Source: Planctomycetota bacterium (GTDB lineage Bacteria > Planctomycetota > UBA11346). From it: a stretch of 64,000 nucleotides of DNA. Shown here one piece after another: positions 1-9,286 of the stretch (positions are counted from its first letter, which is position 1; each line of letters begins with the position of its first letter). The position numbers and the translations under genes are program-made. Under the pieces are notes generated by a model. It did not search any database. It worked only from the letters and a program-made list of their open reading frames with translations, and was not told where the DNA came from. The stretch is taken from the NCBI GenBank assembly GCA_028280785.1, contig JANQLF010000212.1, forward strand, positions 29,444 through 93,443, given 5' to 3'.

Positions 1-1313
1 TCGATAGCCGTACCACCACCAGCTTCGATCATGCGCTTAAAGGTCGACATCGTTTGGTCAGCCGGCAACAAGGTATCGTAAAAAAGATGGCGCAAATAAT
101 GTATGCTCGAATGGTCTTCAACAAAATCAGAATCAGATGGGTTTTCTTTATACGGTCGCGTTGGATCTACCAACATATCGTGCATGATAAAACTCACGCG
201 TAAAATACGCGGACGTCGGCCGAGCGAGTGGTCTGCTTCGCCATCACTGGTGCTACGCGGACCACTCGACATGCCTGGCTTGTAATGACCAGGCGTCATG
301 CGCAGACCATCTATTTCTTCATCAACAGCAACAGCACCACGTTCTAATATAGTGCCGTCACGCAATTCAACGCGCAGCGTAAACATTTCCACACCACTAG
401 CGACCGTTGCTAACTGTGATGGATAATACGGATTATCTTCGTCACCAGGGACACCCAATAAATCCAAGCGATTTTTATGGTAGAAAACCGGCATGCCAGG
501 ATGCACTTCATCAGGGCTATTAGGCCATGGTAATGCCGCAGCATGTGCATTGGCAATTGGCCCATTGTTACCTTGGTAAAAATGATTTGGTTCTGCTGTA
601 TTATAAAACGGCAATAGATCTCGTTTTGGGTTACCAGTCCAAAACGCTCCAACATTAGCACCAAAATAACTGATCGTCGTTGCATTCCAGTTATAAATCC
701 ACGCACTACACTGAGCATCGGCAATCTGATTAGCACGATCATCCGCATCACCAAAATTATCGAAATATTTATATTCACGCTGTGGGCAGACAGCCTTACC
801 ATTTAAATTCGCAGGTAGTGGGTCAGCAGTATTAAAAAAGTAGGAATTATCGCCCTTACCAGCATGCTGCTTATTTTTAACCACACCCTCTAATTTAGCG
901 CTCATTCCGCGGCGCAGGCCTTTATGCTCATCAAATTGCCAGCGCACCCACACTAAATCATGGTACCACTGATCGGTTTTCTGTGAGGATACACGGTAAT
1001 TACCACTACTCTGGCCTTTATCACTCATTTCATATGGGATGCCTGCCATATAGGTTAAATGCGTTAAAAATTCTGGATCACCGTTACCACTGATATGCAC
1101 GTTTAAAGCACAGTGTGGTTGCATCCCAGAAAAATCTTCGCGTAACTTCTTAATTAAAGACGATGAGCGCAAATCCAATGCGGCCATAGTTAAACTTTTA
1201 TCGGTCACTTCACTGATATTTAATTGGGTATAGGCAGCAATAGTGATCATTGCCACGGCAATGGTCATCGCCATCAGTACCTCAATTAAAGTAAAAGCAC
1301 ATTTATGGAGCAC
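1..1313 (-). CDS. Pseudopilin, GspJ/PilW-like (partial, runs off left edge)
   Basis: The reading frame is open from the GTG at 1313 to the first base of the window, so the C-terminus is missing; at least 437 residues are present. The N-terminus MLHKC-AFTLIEVLMAM is a class III prepilin signal: a short basic leader, cleavage before Phe, Glu at mature position 5, then a hydrophobic helix. A GGAG lies 9 bases before the GTG, which favours it over an ATG at 1328 that has no ribosome site. It overlaps the end of the preceding pseudopilin by 11 bases. As the fourth pseudopilin after GspG-, GspH- and GspI-like genes it takes the GspJ position. It is much longer than the usual 200 or so residues of GspJ. 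The remainder is not recognisable by eye. Confidence 0.8.
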   Translation of the reverse strand, partial: MLHKCAFTLIEVLMAMTIAVAMITIAAYTQLNISEVTDKSLTMAALDLRSSSLIKKLREDFSGMQPHCALNVHISGNGDPEFLTHLTYMAGIPYEMSDKGQSSGNYRVSSQKTDQWYHDLVWVRWQFDEHKGLRRGMSAKLEGVVKNKQHAGKGDNSYFFNTADPLPANLNGKAVCPQREYKYFDNFGDADDRANQIADAQCSAWIYNWNATTISYFGANVGAFWTGNPKRDLLPFYNTAEPNHFYQGNNGPIANAHAAALPWPNSPDEVHPGMPVFYHKNRLDLLGVPGDEDNPYYPSQLATVASGVEMFTLRVELRDGTILERGAVAVDEEIDGLRMTPGHYKPGMSSGPRSTSDGEADHSLGRRPRILRVSFIMHDMLVDPTRPYKENPSDSDFVEDHSSIHYLRHLFYDTLLPADQTMSTFKRMIEAGGGTAI

Positions 1314-1749
1314 GAAAATAAGCTCCATTTAATTCATACACTTTGGACCCCGATGTAATATCAGATGCAACAACACCTTCATAAACTTCAACTTTGACAT
1401 TGGCATAAAACCCAGGAAGCCCTGTTACATCGTGCGTCTGGGTCACGCGACCACCACGTGAAGCACCCATCCATTTATCTTCTTCATAAACGGTTGCTTC
1501 ACGCACTATGTATAAACCATTGACGTATCCTTCGACCACTTCATAGCCGGTTGGATTAGCGCTACTGTCTACTAATAAAGGATCATCTAATGCAGCACGT
1601 GCTGTATTAACAACACTGGTGCGTAAATGTACTTCGTGACCCCAATCAAGACCGACAAATAACAACGACAAGGCCGACGTAATGCCAACTACCAATACAA
1701 GGGTAGCTATCGCAACTTCAATAAAGGTAAATGCGCAACGATTCATCAT
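1303..1749 (-). CDS. Pseudopilin, GspI/PilV-like
   Basis: A 148-residue protein starting MMNRC-AFTFIEVAIATLVL: prepilin signal with Ala before the cleavage site, Phe at +1, Glu at +5 and a single hydrophobic helix. Length fits GspI/PilV-type minor pseudopilins. The ATG at 1749 overlaps the stop of the upstream gene as ATGA, pointing to translational coupling; a longer reading upstream would start inside that gene. Its place between GspH-like and GspJ-like genes supports a role as a minor pseudopilin at the tip of a type II secretion pseudopilus or a type IV pilus. The choice between the two systems cannot be made from this window. Confidence 0.78.
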   Translation of the reverse strand: MMNRCAFTFIEVAIATLVLVVGITSALSLLFVGLDWGHEVHLRTSVVNTARAALDDPLLVDSSANPTGYEVVEGYVNGLYIVREATVYEEDKWMGASRGGRVTQTHDVTGLPGFYANVKVEVYEGVVASDITSGSKVYELNGAYFRAP

Positions 1750-3158
1750 GGATAATCTGGAAACCATCCCCGCCATCCCTCAGGATCATCGGTCCAATCA
1801 GCATCTTGGAGCGAAGCGTTTATTTGATCAGCAAAATAAGAATGTCGGTAAGCAGGACGATAGAGCACACCATCTATTGGAAATGTTTCACCAACATCAG
1901 TCGGTATCAAGCGGCGCTGATTCATTTTAGTAAGCGCCATAGGATGTTCACGGTCACGTACTTCGGTAGCCGCTGAGAAATTATTCACGTAAACGCGATA
2001 ATATGGCGTAATACTTTTCAATGCATCTTCTTCATTATCAAATACATCAACGCGGCCGGGTTCTGAATATATTTCTTCGCTTTCATCAACGTCTCTACAT
2101 AAGGTGATATGAACCCCACCCGTCAGACGCGTTTGATGATGAATTCCGCTGTTTTTAAATGCCTCGTTAGCATCGTTTAAATTTACACCCTGCATTGAAT
2201 TCCAGAAAAATGGATGGTGTAATAAATCTTTATCTTGATAAATAAAACCATTATCCTTGGTTAACATATCAAATGCTCGGCGCGCAGCAAAATGCTCAAC
2301 AGGATAAGCACTGCCATCAGCTTGAAATAATATGCAAAAGTCGATTCGCTCACCGTCAACGAGTGGACCGTGCACTTCAACATTGGTTGTCTGCCCGTCT
2401 AAAGTACCGAAGGCTGTATGATTAGTCGCACTACGCGCGGTTTCCCATTCTGTGTCGCCACCACCCCATGGGTACAAAACAAAATTACCATTCGTAGGAC
2501 GAATACTCGCCGGCACAGAACTCACTGGTTTTAATACACCGAACCATGGTTTAGGAAATTCATCCAACAAATTAGAATCAGATGCAGTGGTTTTCCAAAT
2601 GCGTGTATCGTGAATATTAAAACCGAAATCATAATCACCGAGTGCTAAAAAACGCACACCTTCGGGCAAGTAATGACGCGGTCCAACCTGGGAAATAGCG
2701 ACATCATCTAAAAATTCATTATAGAGCGAATTATTATACCAACCACCCGTTCTAGGATCAACCAACGGCGGCATATTTGGATTTTTGGTATACTGGCGCA
2801 TGCCACCACCACCATCACCCCAGGTAATTGGTTGCGCGCCTTTATTAGGACCGACAATCGCATACCAATGACGGCCGATAAATGTTTCTTCTTCGTTTAA
2901 TCCGAAATTTTGCAAAACTCGCCCATCGCCATAATTTTCAATATGAAAAACAACAGCGTGAGCCATACCGCTTTGACGCGCGAGATTACGTGCTTTGGTC
3001 AGCGTCGCTTCCAATTGTAGAGCAGCAACTTTTACGCTATTATCTGCCGATTCGGTCTGCACAAAAATCATTGAGCCCAATAATGCCATGATAAAGAGCA
3101 CGACGAGTAACTCTATTAAACTAAAGGCATGTTGTGGTGATCTCATAGCTTGACGCAT
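1746..3158 (-). CDS. Oversized pseudopilin, GspH/FimT-like
   Basis: A 470-residue protein with N-terminus ...RSPQH-AFSLIELLVVLFIM, a prepilin signal with the processing Glu at mature position 5. The following segment (about residues 35-70, many Ala and Lys, ending KARNLARQSGMAHAVVF) is like the amphipathic helix and first strand of GspH/FimT. The usual family length is 150-200 residues, so about 270 residues are extra; they hold many Asn, Asp, Trp and Gly and no domain I recognise. Start is the ATG at 3158, with Met5 (3146) as alternative. It lies 4 bases after the GspG-like gene and overlaps the GspI-like gene by 4 bases, so it is part of one operon. Confidence 0.75.
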   Translation of the reverse strand: MRQAMRSPQHAFSLIELLVVLFIMALLGSMIFVQTESADNSVKVAALQLEATLTKARNLARQSGMAHAVVFHIENYGDGRVLQNFGLNEEETFIGRHWYAIVGPNKGAQPITWGDGGGGMRQYTKNPNMPPLVDPRTGGWYNNSLYNEFLDDVAISQVGPRHYLPEGVRFLALGDYDFGFNIHDTRIWKTTASDSNLLDEFPKPWFGVLKPVSSVPASIRPTNGNFVLYPWGGGDTEWETARSATNHTAFGTLDGQTTNVEVHGPLVDGERIDFCILFQADGSAYPVEHFAARRAFDMLTKDNGFIYQDKDLLHHPFFWNSMQGVNLNDANEAFKNSGIHHQTRLTGGVHITLCRDVDESEEIYSEPGRVDVFDNEEDALKSITPYYRVYVNNFSAATEVRDREHPMALTKMNQRRLIPTDVGETFPIDGVLYRPAYRHSYFADQINASLQDADWTDDPEGWRGWFPDYP

Positions 3159-3162
3159 CGTA

Positions 3163-3894
3163 TTACTTATACGGCAAAACCGTAATGTTATCCTTGTTAT
3201 CTAGTATCGACATGTCATGCAGGTGATACGTTGTATCATAAAATTGGTCCATTCCGGCACTCCATAATTCAGCCGCCTTTTGAAAACCACGTTGGCAGTA
3301 CACCCGCACATCATAATTAAAATCACTGCCTGCGTACAAAGAGCGACCAGCCAAGTTATACACGTAGATGAATGGCTGACCATAGGTCTCATTGACTATA
3401 AAATTATCGTATATCGGAATTGGCTGGGCAAAAACACTGGCCGAATCAAGTGTGGTCCAATCAATACCTGTATAATTCACGTATTCAGAACCAAGTTTTC
3501 CATACAAGTAATCATTAGGAAAACCCACGCTATGCTTGGCAAAATCACGCTCAGCTTTGGTCTTTGGCATCGCTGGTCGCGGATGATTCAAATTGTATCC
3601 GAGATTATTGGTGCCGTTAAACATAGGTGGATGGAATCCATATTCTGTGCGATATTCGCTAATTGCCTCAGAAATCATGAGCATGAGCTGTTCGCAGTTC
3701 TTCTCTTCAACCATGCTTTGTGAGCGCTGTACACCCGCCACCAGCAAGCTCGAAAGCAAACTGATAATAGTGATTACTATGAGGAGCTCGATAAGCGTGA
3801 ATGCATCCCTATGCCAAACAGGGCTGACATACCTATTAAAACCCTGTTTGCATACATGTTTAGTACAAGAATTTTGTAATTTAAGTTTATTCAT
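3163..3894 (-). CDS. Major pseudopilin, GspG-like
   Basis: A prepilin signal HRD-AFTLIELLIVITII is followed by a long helix and an EYRTEYGFHPP segment typical of the GspG/PilE alpha-beta core. The protein is 243 residues from the ATG at 3894; an in-frame GTG at 3945 would add 17 residues, and neither has a strong ribosome site. From 3894 the leader is 31 residues, long but tolerable for prepilin peptidase substrates. It is first of four pseudopilin genes on the minus strand (G-H-I-J order) and probably the major subunit. The glycoside hydrolase gene upstream ends about 180 bases away on the same strand, so cotranscription is possible but not shown. Confidence 0.75.
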   Translation of the reverse strand: MNKLKLQNSCTKHVCKQGFNRYVSPVWHRDAFTLIELLIVITIISLLSSLLVAGVQRSQSMVEEKNCEQLMLMISEAISEYRTEYGFHPPMFNGTNNLGYNLNHPRPAMPKTKAERDFAKHSVGFPNDYLYGKLGSEYVNYTGIDWTTLDSASVFAQPIPIYDNFIVNETYGQPFIYVYNLAGRSLYAGSDFNYDVRVYCQRGFQKAAELWSAGMDQFYDTTYHLHDMSILDNKDNITVLPYK

Positions 3895-4077
3895 GTGCTT
3901 GCGGTGATTCGTCATTTGAGACGGAGGCTTTTTCAATCCGGACACGACTAAATTGGCACAAAAACCAGTGGTTTTGCTAGTGTGTCATAAGGCAGCGCAG
4001 CAGAAGATTACACATCGAAACCATGCAATGCAGCATACAGGTATGAAATATATAGAATCGAGATCGATTTCTTACAA

Positions 4078-5364
4078 TTATTTCAATGAGACGTAAATCG
4101 GCGCAGCACTGATCTGAATCGAGTCACCTAAACCCTTAACCGAGATAGACTTGCCATATATGTCTGCAGCTGCCTTCATTTTGAATGGCAACTTTACCTC
4201 ATGGGCGACAAATTTGTTGGGGGTTTGCTTTGCTGGTGGCGCCGTCCACATCACCAATTTGCGCTGTCCCTTTGCCTCAAAGAGCAAGGCAAAATCAAGC
4301 GCTGCGCCTAAATCGATACGCTTTTGAAATGTATACCCAGCCAATTGATCAATCATCGTTTCGTAGGCATACCAACTCGGGTTCTTCTTATTTGGCAGAC
4401 CCAATCCAAAATCCTTTGCGCCCCACTCATACCAAATAGTTAGGGGGATGTGGTTTAACTGATCCATCATAAATTGACGAACGACATGCCACGCCTGATA
4501 TTCTTTTGCCATTTTTTCATCGCCACCAGACCAACCTTCATAATTCTTTTTAGTCGTGAAGCCGCGCTCGCTATTCAACAGCAGTAAATGATCCGCCTTG
4601 TATTTTTTCATAATTGAACGCATGGTCGCATAACCTGCACTAAACTCTTCTGGTGTTTTCAATCCATAGGGATGTACCGACCAAGCTCTAATTCCACACT
4701 GGCCAATGCCATTTTTAAAACATTCCTCAGTCCAGTTAAATGTCGGTTGCCAAAAACACGATGCCGAACCTGCCATCACAAAGACATCGGGATCCTCTTT
4801 TTTCATCGCCTTGACTACTTCAATAACCAGATCGGTGTATTCCTTTGCGAATTCAGGCGAATTATGTTTAGCCGTTTTATCTTTACGCCAAAACGTACGA
4901 ATATTCGGCTCATTCCATACTTCCCACACAATTGAGCGACCTTTATACTGTTTAGCTAAGGCCGCTGCAAATAAAGCAAAACCCTTGCGTCCCTCGGCAG
5001 TTTGAATGCCACCTTTTTTATCATCTTCCCAGATTTTATTATTACCAAATAAGGTACCGAGCACTTTCATTCCACGCTTCTCGGCTTCATTCATGATTCG
5101 ATCATAGTCATCGAAGACATAGGTACCCTTTGCCGGATTAACTTTATCGAAATAAAATCCACGACGAACCCATTTGGTACCGAGGTCAGCAATTGAATTA
5201 ATCGTTTTATTATCGCAGGTGTCGGTCTTCATCTGCATCCCTACACTCGACGGAAATGTTCGATCAGCAAAGAGTTCTGCTGCTACGAGCGGATGCATGC
5301 ACACCATACAAGCGAGTAGGCTTAAGCACTGAAGGAGGGTAGTTTTAGAGCCACTAGTTGCCAT
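4078..5364 (-). CDS. Secreted glycoside hydrolase, clan GH-A (GH39/GH5-like)
   Basis: A 428-residue protein with a signal peptide (hydrophobic residues 9-28, cleavage near VAA-EL). It has a TIM-barrel glycosidase pattern: early strand GTKWVRRGFYF, then WEVWNEPN with the likely acid/base Glu152, and LLLNSERGF with the likely nucleophile Glu266, about 114 residues later as in retaining clan-A enzymes. A WSVHPYG strand end (His231) sits between them. The substrate is not readable. The start ATG has AGGAGA 7 bases upstream. It is divergent from a GntR/LacI-type regulator, with palindromes in the shared promoter, so it is probably repressed by that regulator until an oligosaccharide or sugar is present. 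Confidence 0.82.
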   Translation of the reverse strand: MATSGSKTTLLQCLSLLACMVCMHPLVAAELFADRTFPSSVGMQMKTDTCDNKTINSIADLGTKWVRRGFYFDKVNPAKGTYVFDDYDRIMNEAEKRGMKVLGTLFGNNKIWEDDKKGGIQTAEGRKGFALFAAALAKQYKGRSIVWEVWNEPNIRTFWRKDKTAKHNSPEFAKEYTDLVIEVVKAMKKEDPDVFVMAGSASCFWQPTFNWTEECFKNGIGQCGIRAWSVHPYGLKTPEEFSAGYATMRSIMKKYKADHLLLLNSERGFTTKKNYEGWSGGDEKMAKEYQAWHVVRQFMMDQLNHIPLTIWYEWGAKDFGLGLPNKKNPSWYAYETMIDQLAGYTFQKRIDLGAALDFALLFEAKGQRKLVMWTAPPAKQTPNKFVAHEVKLPFKMKAAADIYGKSISVKGLGDSIQISAAPIYVSLK

Positions 5365-5382
5365 TTATGCTCTCCTGATAAT

Positions 5383-5396
5383 CTGATATATATCAG
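5383..5396. promoter_or_regulatory. Operator-like palindrome CTGATATATATCAG
   Basis: A perfect 14-base palindrome lies 19 bases upstream of the glycoside hydrolase start and within the divergent promoter shared with the GntR/LacI-type gene. Its CTGATAT half-site recurs in a second, imperfect palindrome at 5450-5471. Binding by the neighbouring regulator is inference. Confidence 0.55.
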
Positions 5397-5449
5397 TTAA
5401 TAGGTTATTAGTCAACATTTTTCCAATTTTTCAATAGATACTAGACTAT

Positions 5450-5471
5450 CTGATATACTTATGTATAGCAG
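5450..5471. promoter_or_regulatory. Second operator-like inverted repeat CTGATATA-N6-TATAGCAG
   Basis: The arms CTGATATA and TATAGCAG match at 7 of 8 positions and share the CTGATA core with the 5383-5396 palindrome. It covers the first ATG of the regulator frame (5461), suggesting either autorepression at the start codon or that the true start is the ATG at 5479. Confidence 0.5.
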
Positions 5472-6585
5472 TTGTACGATGTCAGATAGAAACCTCCAAG
5501 CACGCATCAGACAACAACTCCTCGAACGTTTCACCGATTTCAAGATTGGCGACCGACTCCCCTCAGACCGGGCACTTGCCAAAGAATTTGGTGTCGCCTA
5601 TTTAACCATCAATCGCCTGATGAGCCAACTCGATCACGAGGGCTATGTCGAACGTGTTGCGCGTTCAGGAACATTTCTTGCATCGCGCGAGCGCCTCACT
5701 GCACATGATCATTTCAGCGGCACTGAATCACAAAGCAGCATTCTCTGTGCTTATCCTAACTATTATTCTTTTTCAATTTGGCAGCGTTTAGCAAACATCG
5801 AACAGGGCTGCGTACATCGTGGGCAGGGATATATCGAATACAAAATGTCTCCAGACAGCTCTTATGAAAAACTCATTGCATTCATAAAAAAGCGCAACGA
5901 CATCAAAGGCCTTATGCTCATTCCAAACGCCAGTGAATTAGGCAAGCAACACATCGCATTACTGAGCAGTTTAAACATACCCATTTCATTATTCGAATAT
6001 GCAACCCCGATTATTGGTCATGATCAGTTCCACACATTCAGTACCGACTGGCATCGCATGGGCTATTTAAAGGCTGAAGCATTAATTAAACGCGGCCATA
6101 AAAAGCTATGCTTCGTTGCCCATGATCCCAAAAGCATTATGAACGACAAACACATTGAAGGGATTCATCAAGCTCTGCGCGACATGGGCCTCAAGAAGGA
6201 ACATCTTCATATACAGGGCAAAGGTATAAAATCTGGTGAAAGTGCTCGTGATGCGGCTTACGACCTCACACAACAAGCCATTAAAAACCGCAAACGCCAT
6301 CAATCCACCGCATTTATTTACGGGAGCTACGGCGCTGTCCCAGCTGCTCTACGCGCATTATATGAACACAATATGAATGTACCTGACGACATCAGCATCA
6401 TCGCCACTGGCAAAGGCAACGGCGAAGAAGCTTTTGAACGACCGTCCATTAGTACCGTTGCCAATAGTTTAACTGAAGAAGTCAACGGCGCGTTCGACTT
6501 CCTTAAAAATCCCCAAGATTTTAATGAATCAATGACTTTATATTATCCAGAATTAATTGAGCGCGATAGCATTAAAGCGATTTGA
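5461..6585 (+). CDS. GntR-type repressor with LacI-like sensor domain
   Basis: A 374-residue protein. Residues about 8-75 form a GntR winged helix (LPSDRALAKEFGVAYLTINR, then EGYVERVARSGTFLA). From about residue 95 it is a periplasmic-binding-protein/LacI sensor: repeated beta-alpha units, KGLMLIPNASE, GYLKAEALIKRGHKKLCFV, and DDISIIATGKGNGE near the end. This architecture is that of AraR-type regulators that release DNA on binding a sugar. The start could also be the ATG at 5479 (Met7), because an operator-like inverted repeat overlaps 5461 and neither ATG has a clear ribosome site. It is divergent from the secreted glycoside hydrolase, its probable target. Confidence 0.85.
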   Translation: MYSSCTMSDRNLQARIRQQLLERFTDFKIGDRLPSDRALAKEFGVAYLTINRLMSQLDHEGYVERVARSGTFLASRERLTAHDHFSGTESQSSILCAYPNYYSFSIWQRLANIEQGCVHRGQGYIEYKMSPDSSYEKLIAFIKKRNDIKGLMLIPNASELGKQHIALLSSLNIPISLFEYATPIIGHDQFHTFSTDWHRMGYLKAEALIKRGHKKLCFVAHDPKSIMNDKHIEGIHQALRDMGLKKEHLHIQGKGIKSGESARDAAYDLTQQAIKNRKRHQSTAFIYGSYGAVPAALRALYEHNMNVPDDISIIATGKGNGEEAFERPSISTVANSLTEEVNGAFDFLKNPQDFNESMTLYYPELIERDSIKAI

Positions 6586-6668
6586 CAGTGTTTTCCTGTA
6601 TTCAAAATTGGCACACAATATCTAAGCCACTCCCAAAAAGTAATTAAAAATCACATAATTAATAAAAA

Positions 6669-8648
6669 CTATTTTGCCGATTGGGTTCGCTGTTGTTTGG
6701 GACTGGGCTTTTCATACGAGTCGATGACATCCCAACGTTTATCACGCGCGACCACACTATTACCTGCATGTAACCAAATTGCGTGGCGGAGATCGTTTAA
6801 AAATAGGTAGCGTTGCCGCATCAGATTGTTCACGTTTTGTAATTGCTGATTACCCGACATGCGTTGTGGTGATATCCAATCTAATTTCCAATAATCGCGT
6901 ATCGCTAACAAGGAAACACCTTCATAAAAATAATAATCATTACTGACTATAGTATGCCAATCGTAATCATTAATCACAGTAGCGCTTCGATGATAGTTTT
7001 GCATTCTTTGCGTAAATGTGTGCTCAACACCAGTTAACTGAGCCAACATGGCTAACACATCTTCATGGCAACACACATCCGTAATCGTCTGTGATGGCAA
7101 TGATGCATCAGGAAGCACCAAAACGCCAGGAACACGCAGCGATTCAAGCGGTTCCGCCCATAAATTACCATCATCAAAAACAATTTGATCAACGGAACGA
7201 AAGCCAGTGTCTGCAGTAATAAATACAATGGGACGCTGAGCTGGATCTATCGTAGCAATTTTTTTCATAAATGTCTGTAAACAGGCATCGGCATAACGCA
7301 TGCCACCGCTTGGATCACGTAATAATGGTTCACCGTCTATTTCTTTAGGAAGGTGATAGGGATTGTGGTTGGATATGGTTAATAGGAATTGCAAATGCGG
7401 TCTCGCACCTTTCTCAATTCCAGCAGCCATATGGTTATAAGCCAGCTCAAATAACTGCTCGTCGGGCATACCCCACGCCGACCACAACGAATCGTCCTCA
7501 TCACGTTTAAGTTTTGAGTTAGTTGCCGTTACTCCATTATAAATATTTAAATTATGCAATAATTCATTAAAATTTGCAAAAACCGTGGTTGTCGCCTGTA
7601 ACCATTCACAGGTATAACCAGCTTTTTGAAATGCGGGAATAAGTCCCAGCCGCGCTAAATGTGGTGTATAGCCGCTTTCATCGAAATAGGGGAAGCCTGA
7701 TAATAGCGACCAGGTTGAGTGATGTGTTACATAACCTGATTGAAAAAAGTTTTCAAAATAAATATGATCACGAGCTAATTGCGATAAAAATGGTGAACTC
7801 GCTTTGTGATCGACACTGCCCTTGCCAATTTCGTCTAAGTAATGTGATCCATGTGATTCCATCAAAATAACAATGATACTACGATTTTTATAAGCAGGAG
7901 ATGCAAGCCGAGTAACAGCAGATGGACCGGCTTGCCAAAAAAGCTCATTAGCTTCATCCCATTTTTCTTCAGCAACTGACAAACGGGCAATTGGTCGTTG
8001 TCCATTCGATGAGCTCAACCATGACCAGGGCATACATGACATCTGCGCCGGTTTAAACTGGTAATACATCTCCTTTCGTTCACTGACATAAAAACTTCCA
8101 ATTAGAAGTGCCAGAACAACCATCGGTACAACACCGGCAGCGTAACGCTGCGCTAGATAACGTTCGAGAAGATGCGCACTCAAAAAAAACACTGCATAAA
8201 AAGCAATTATAAAGAATAAAACCGCAAACGAAAACAATTGCTCAGTAATAAGCGGCCTCGTATCAGCTTGAGACCACAGCGTTGTTAATTCCTCAAATGA
8301 TAAAAAACGACACTGGACAGCGTACAGTTCAAGCGATGCCACCTGCCAGATAAAACATCCAAGCATCGGCAGCAATATTAAAACTATTCCCCACCATTTT
8401 TGCAAGTGCGGAATTAACAAGAGCAATGGTAGTAGATAGAGTATCTTCATGCTCCACAACGACACCATCAATGCCATAAATGGCGAAGTCGTAAAGCCAG
8501 ACACCACTGCAACAGTATACGCAGCCAATAGCACACACAGAAGCCACGCCGCACAAAGATAATTCCAAGACCACTGAAGCGGCTGCAAACGCATAATAGC
8601 TACGCTATGGAGCGATTCGACATTGAAAATACAAAGTCTGCATCTCAT
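6669..8648 (-). CDS. Membrane sulfatase of the LTA synthase / phosphoglycerol transferase type
   Basis: A 659-residue protein with about five membrane helices in the first 220 residues and an alkaline-phosphatase-superfamily domain outside the membrane. The domain opens with RSIIVILMESHGSHY (metal-ligand Glu), then SPFLSQLARDHIYFENFF and GYVTHHSTWSLLSG (candidate nucleophile Thr), and later the family strand TISNHNPYHLP. These enzymes transfer phosphoglycerol or phosphoethanolamine to envelope glycans or lipids. The late metal site, normally a GDH or GDHG motif, reads FITADTGF here, so the usual His is replaced by Thr; activity may be altered. Start could also be Met19 (8594), which removes 18 residues ahead of the first helix. 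Confidence 0.75.
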   Translation of the reverse strand: MRCRLCIFNVESLHSVAIMRLQPLQWSWNYLCAAWLLCVLLAAYTVAVVSGFTTSPFMALMVSLWSMKILYLLPLLLLIPHLQKWWGIVLILLPMLGCFIWQVASLELYAVQCRFLSFEELTTLWSQADTRPLITEQLFSFAVLFFIIAFYAVFFLSAHLLERYLAQRYAAGVVPMVVLALLIGSFYVSERKEMYYQFKPAQMSCMPWSWLSSSNGQRPIARLSVAEEKWDEANELFWQAGPSAVTRLASPAYKNRSIIVILMESHGSHYLDEIGKGSVDHKASSPFLSQLARDHIYFENFFQSGYVTHHSTWSLLSGFPYFDESGYTPHLARLGLIPAFQKAGYTCEWLQATTTVFANFNELLHNLNIYNGVTATNSKLKRDEDDSLWSAWGMPDEQLFELAYNHMAAGIEKGARPHLQFLLTISNHNPYHLPKEIDGEPLLRDPSGGMRYADACLQTFMKKIATIDPAQRPIVFITADTGFRSVDQIVFDDGNLWAEPLESLRVPGVLVLPDASLPSQTITDVCCHEDVLAMLAQLTGVEHTFTQRMQNYHRSATVINDYDWHTIVSNDYYFYEGVSLLAIRDYWKLDWISPQRMSGNQQLQNVNNLMRQRYLFLNDLRHAIWLHAGNSVVARDKRWDVIDSYEKPSPKQQRTQSAK

Positions 8649-8701
8649 CTACCGACAGCGCAGCACGGCGCCCACATTGGACGCCGCTCCAATAAGCTTA
8701 C

Positions 8702-9163
8702 TTATGCATGTAACTGAATATGCGCCTCTGTCTGCGATCCATGGCCGTTATCAAATGATAAACACAATCGATCACGCTGTAGATTCAAATCGCCAGCAGG
8801 ATAAATTAACGGCAGTTTAAATTCCTCTTTATCTAAATAGAGCGTCACCTTGTCACTTATCCGCTGTTGGTCGGCTGAGCCAGTCCACATCTGGATTTTA
8901 ACCGGACTCATTTGACTGACCAACTTCATCGAAAAGGTGATATACGGCTTTTCCGACTCGACATAATGAATGGGATAAATGGCAACTGTATGCATCCCGA
9001 CACTGACGTTTGTCACGCCCATATCATTCGTAGCTATTCGACACATCGCTTGTTCTCGCGCAATATGCGCATCATCACGGCTTTGTGGTGCCTGCGTCAG
9101 GGCAGCCGTTGCACTGCTAAATATTGGACAAATTAACGCGACGGGAGTTAATAATAATGACAT
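8702..9163 (-). CDS. Small secreted protein of unknown function
   Basis: A 153-residue protein from the ATG at 9163, which has AGGAA 8 bases upstream; a longer frame to 9217 lacks such a site. Residues 1-20 (MSLLLTPVALICPIFSSATA) are a signal peptide. The mature part looks like an all-beta domain ending in SFDNGHGSQTEAHIQLHA, with two Cys. I do not recognise the family. It lies downstream of the next small secreted gene (9287-9616) and ahead of the LTA-synthase-like gene on the same strand, so an envelope role is possible. Confidence 0.6.
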   Translation of the reverse strand: MSLLLTPVALICPIFSSATAALTQAPQSRDDAHIAREQAMCRIATNDMGVTNVSVGMHTVAIYPIHYVESEKPYITFSMKLVSQMSPVKIQMWTGSADQQRISDKVTLYLDKEEFKLPLIYPAGDLNLQRDRLCLSFDNGHGSQTEAHIQLHA

Positions 9164-9286
9164 AATAAATTTCCTGATAAAATAATGAAACAATATTGAG
9201 TAGTCAGAAATCTGCACTTATGAATATATTGTATGAATTGGATACGGCGTTCGATCACAATCGAACACATAGTTATTCCAATTCGT

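Noticed and set aside
103..285. A short plus-strand frame at the left edge
   Set aside because: It is antisense to the partial GspJ-like gene, which has a clear prepilin signal and open frame.
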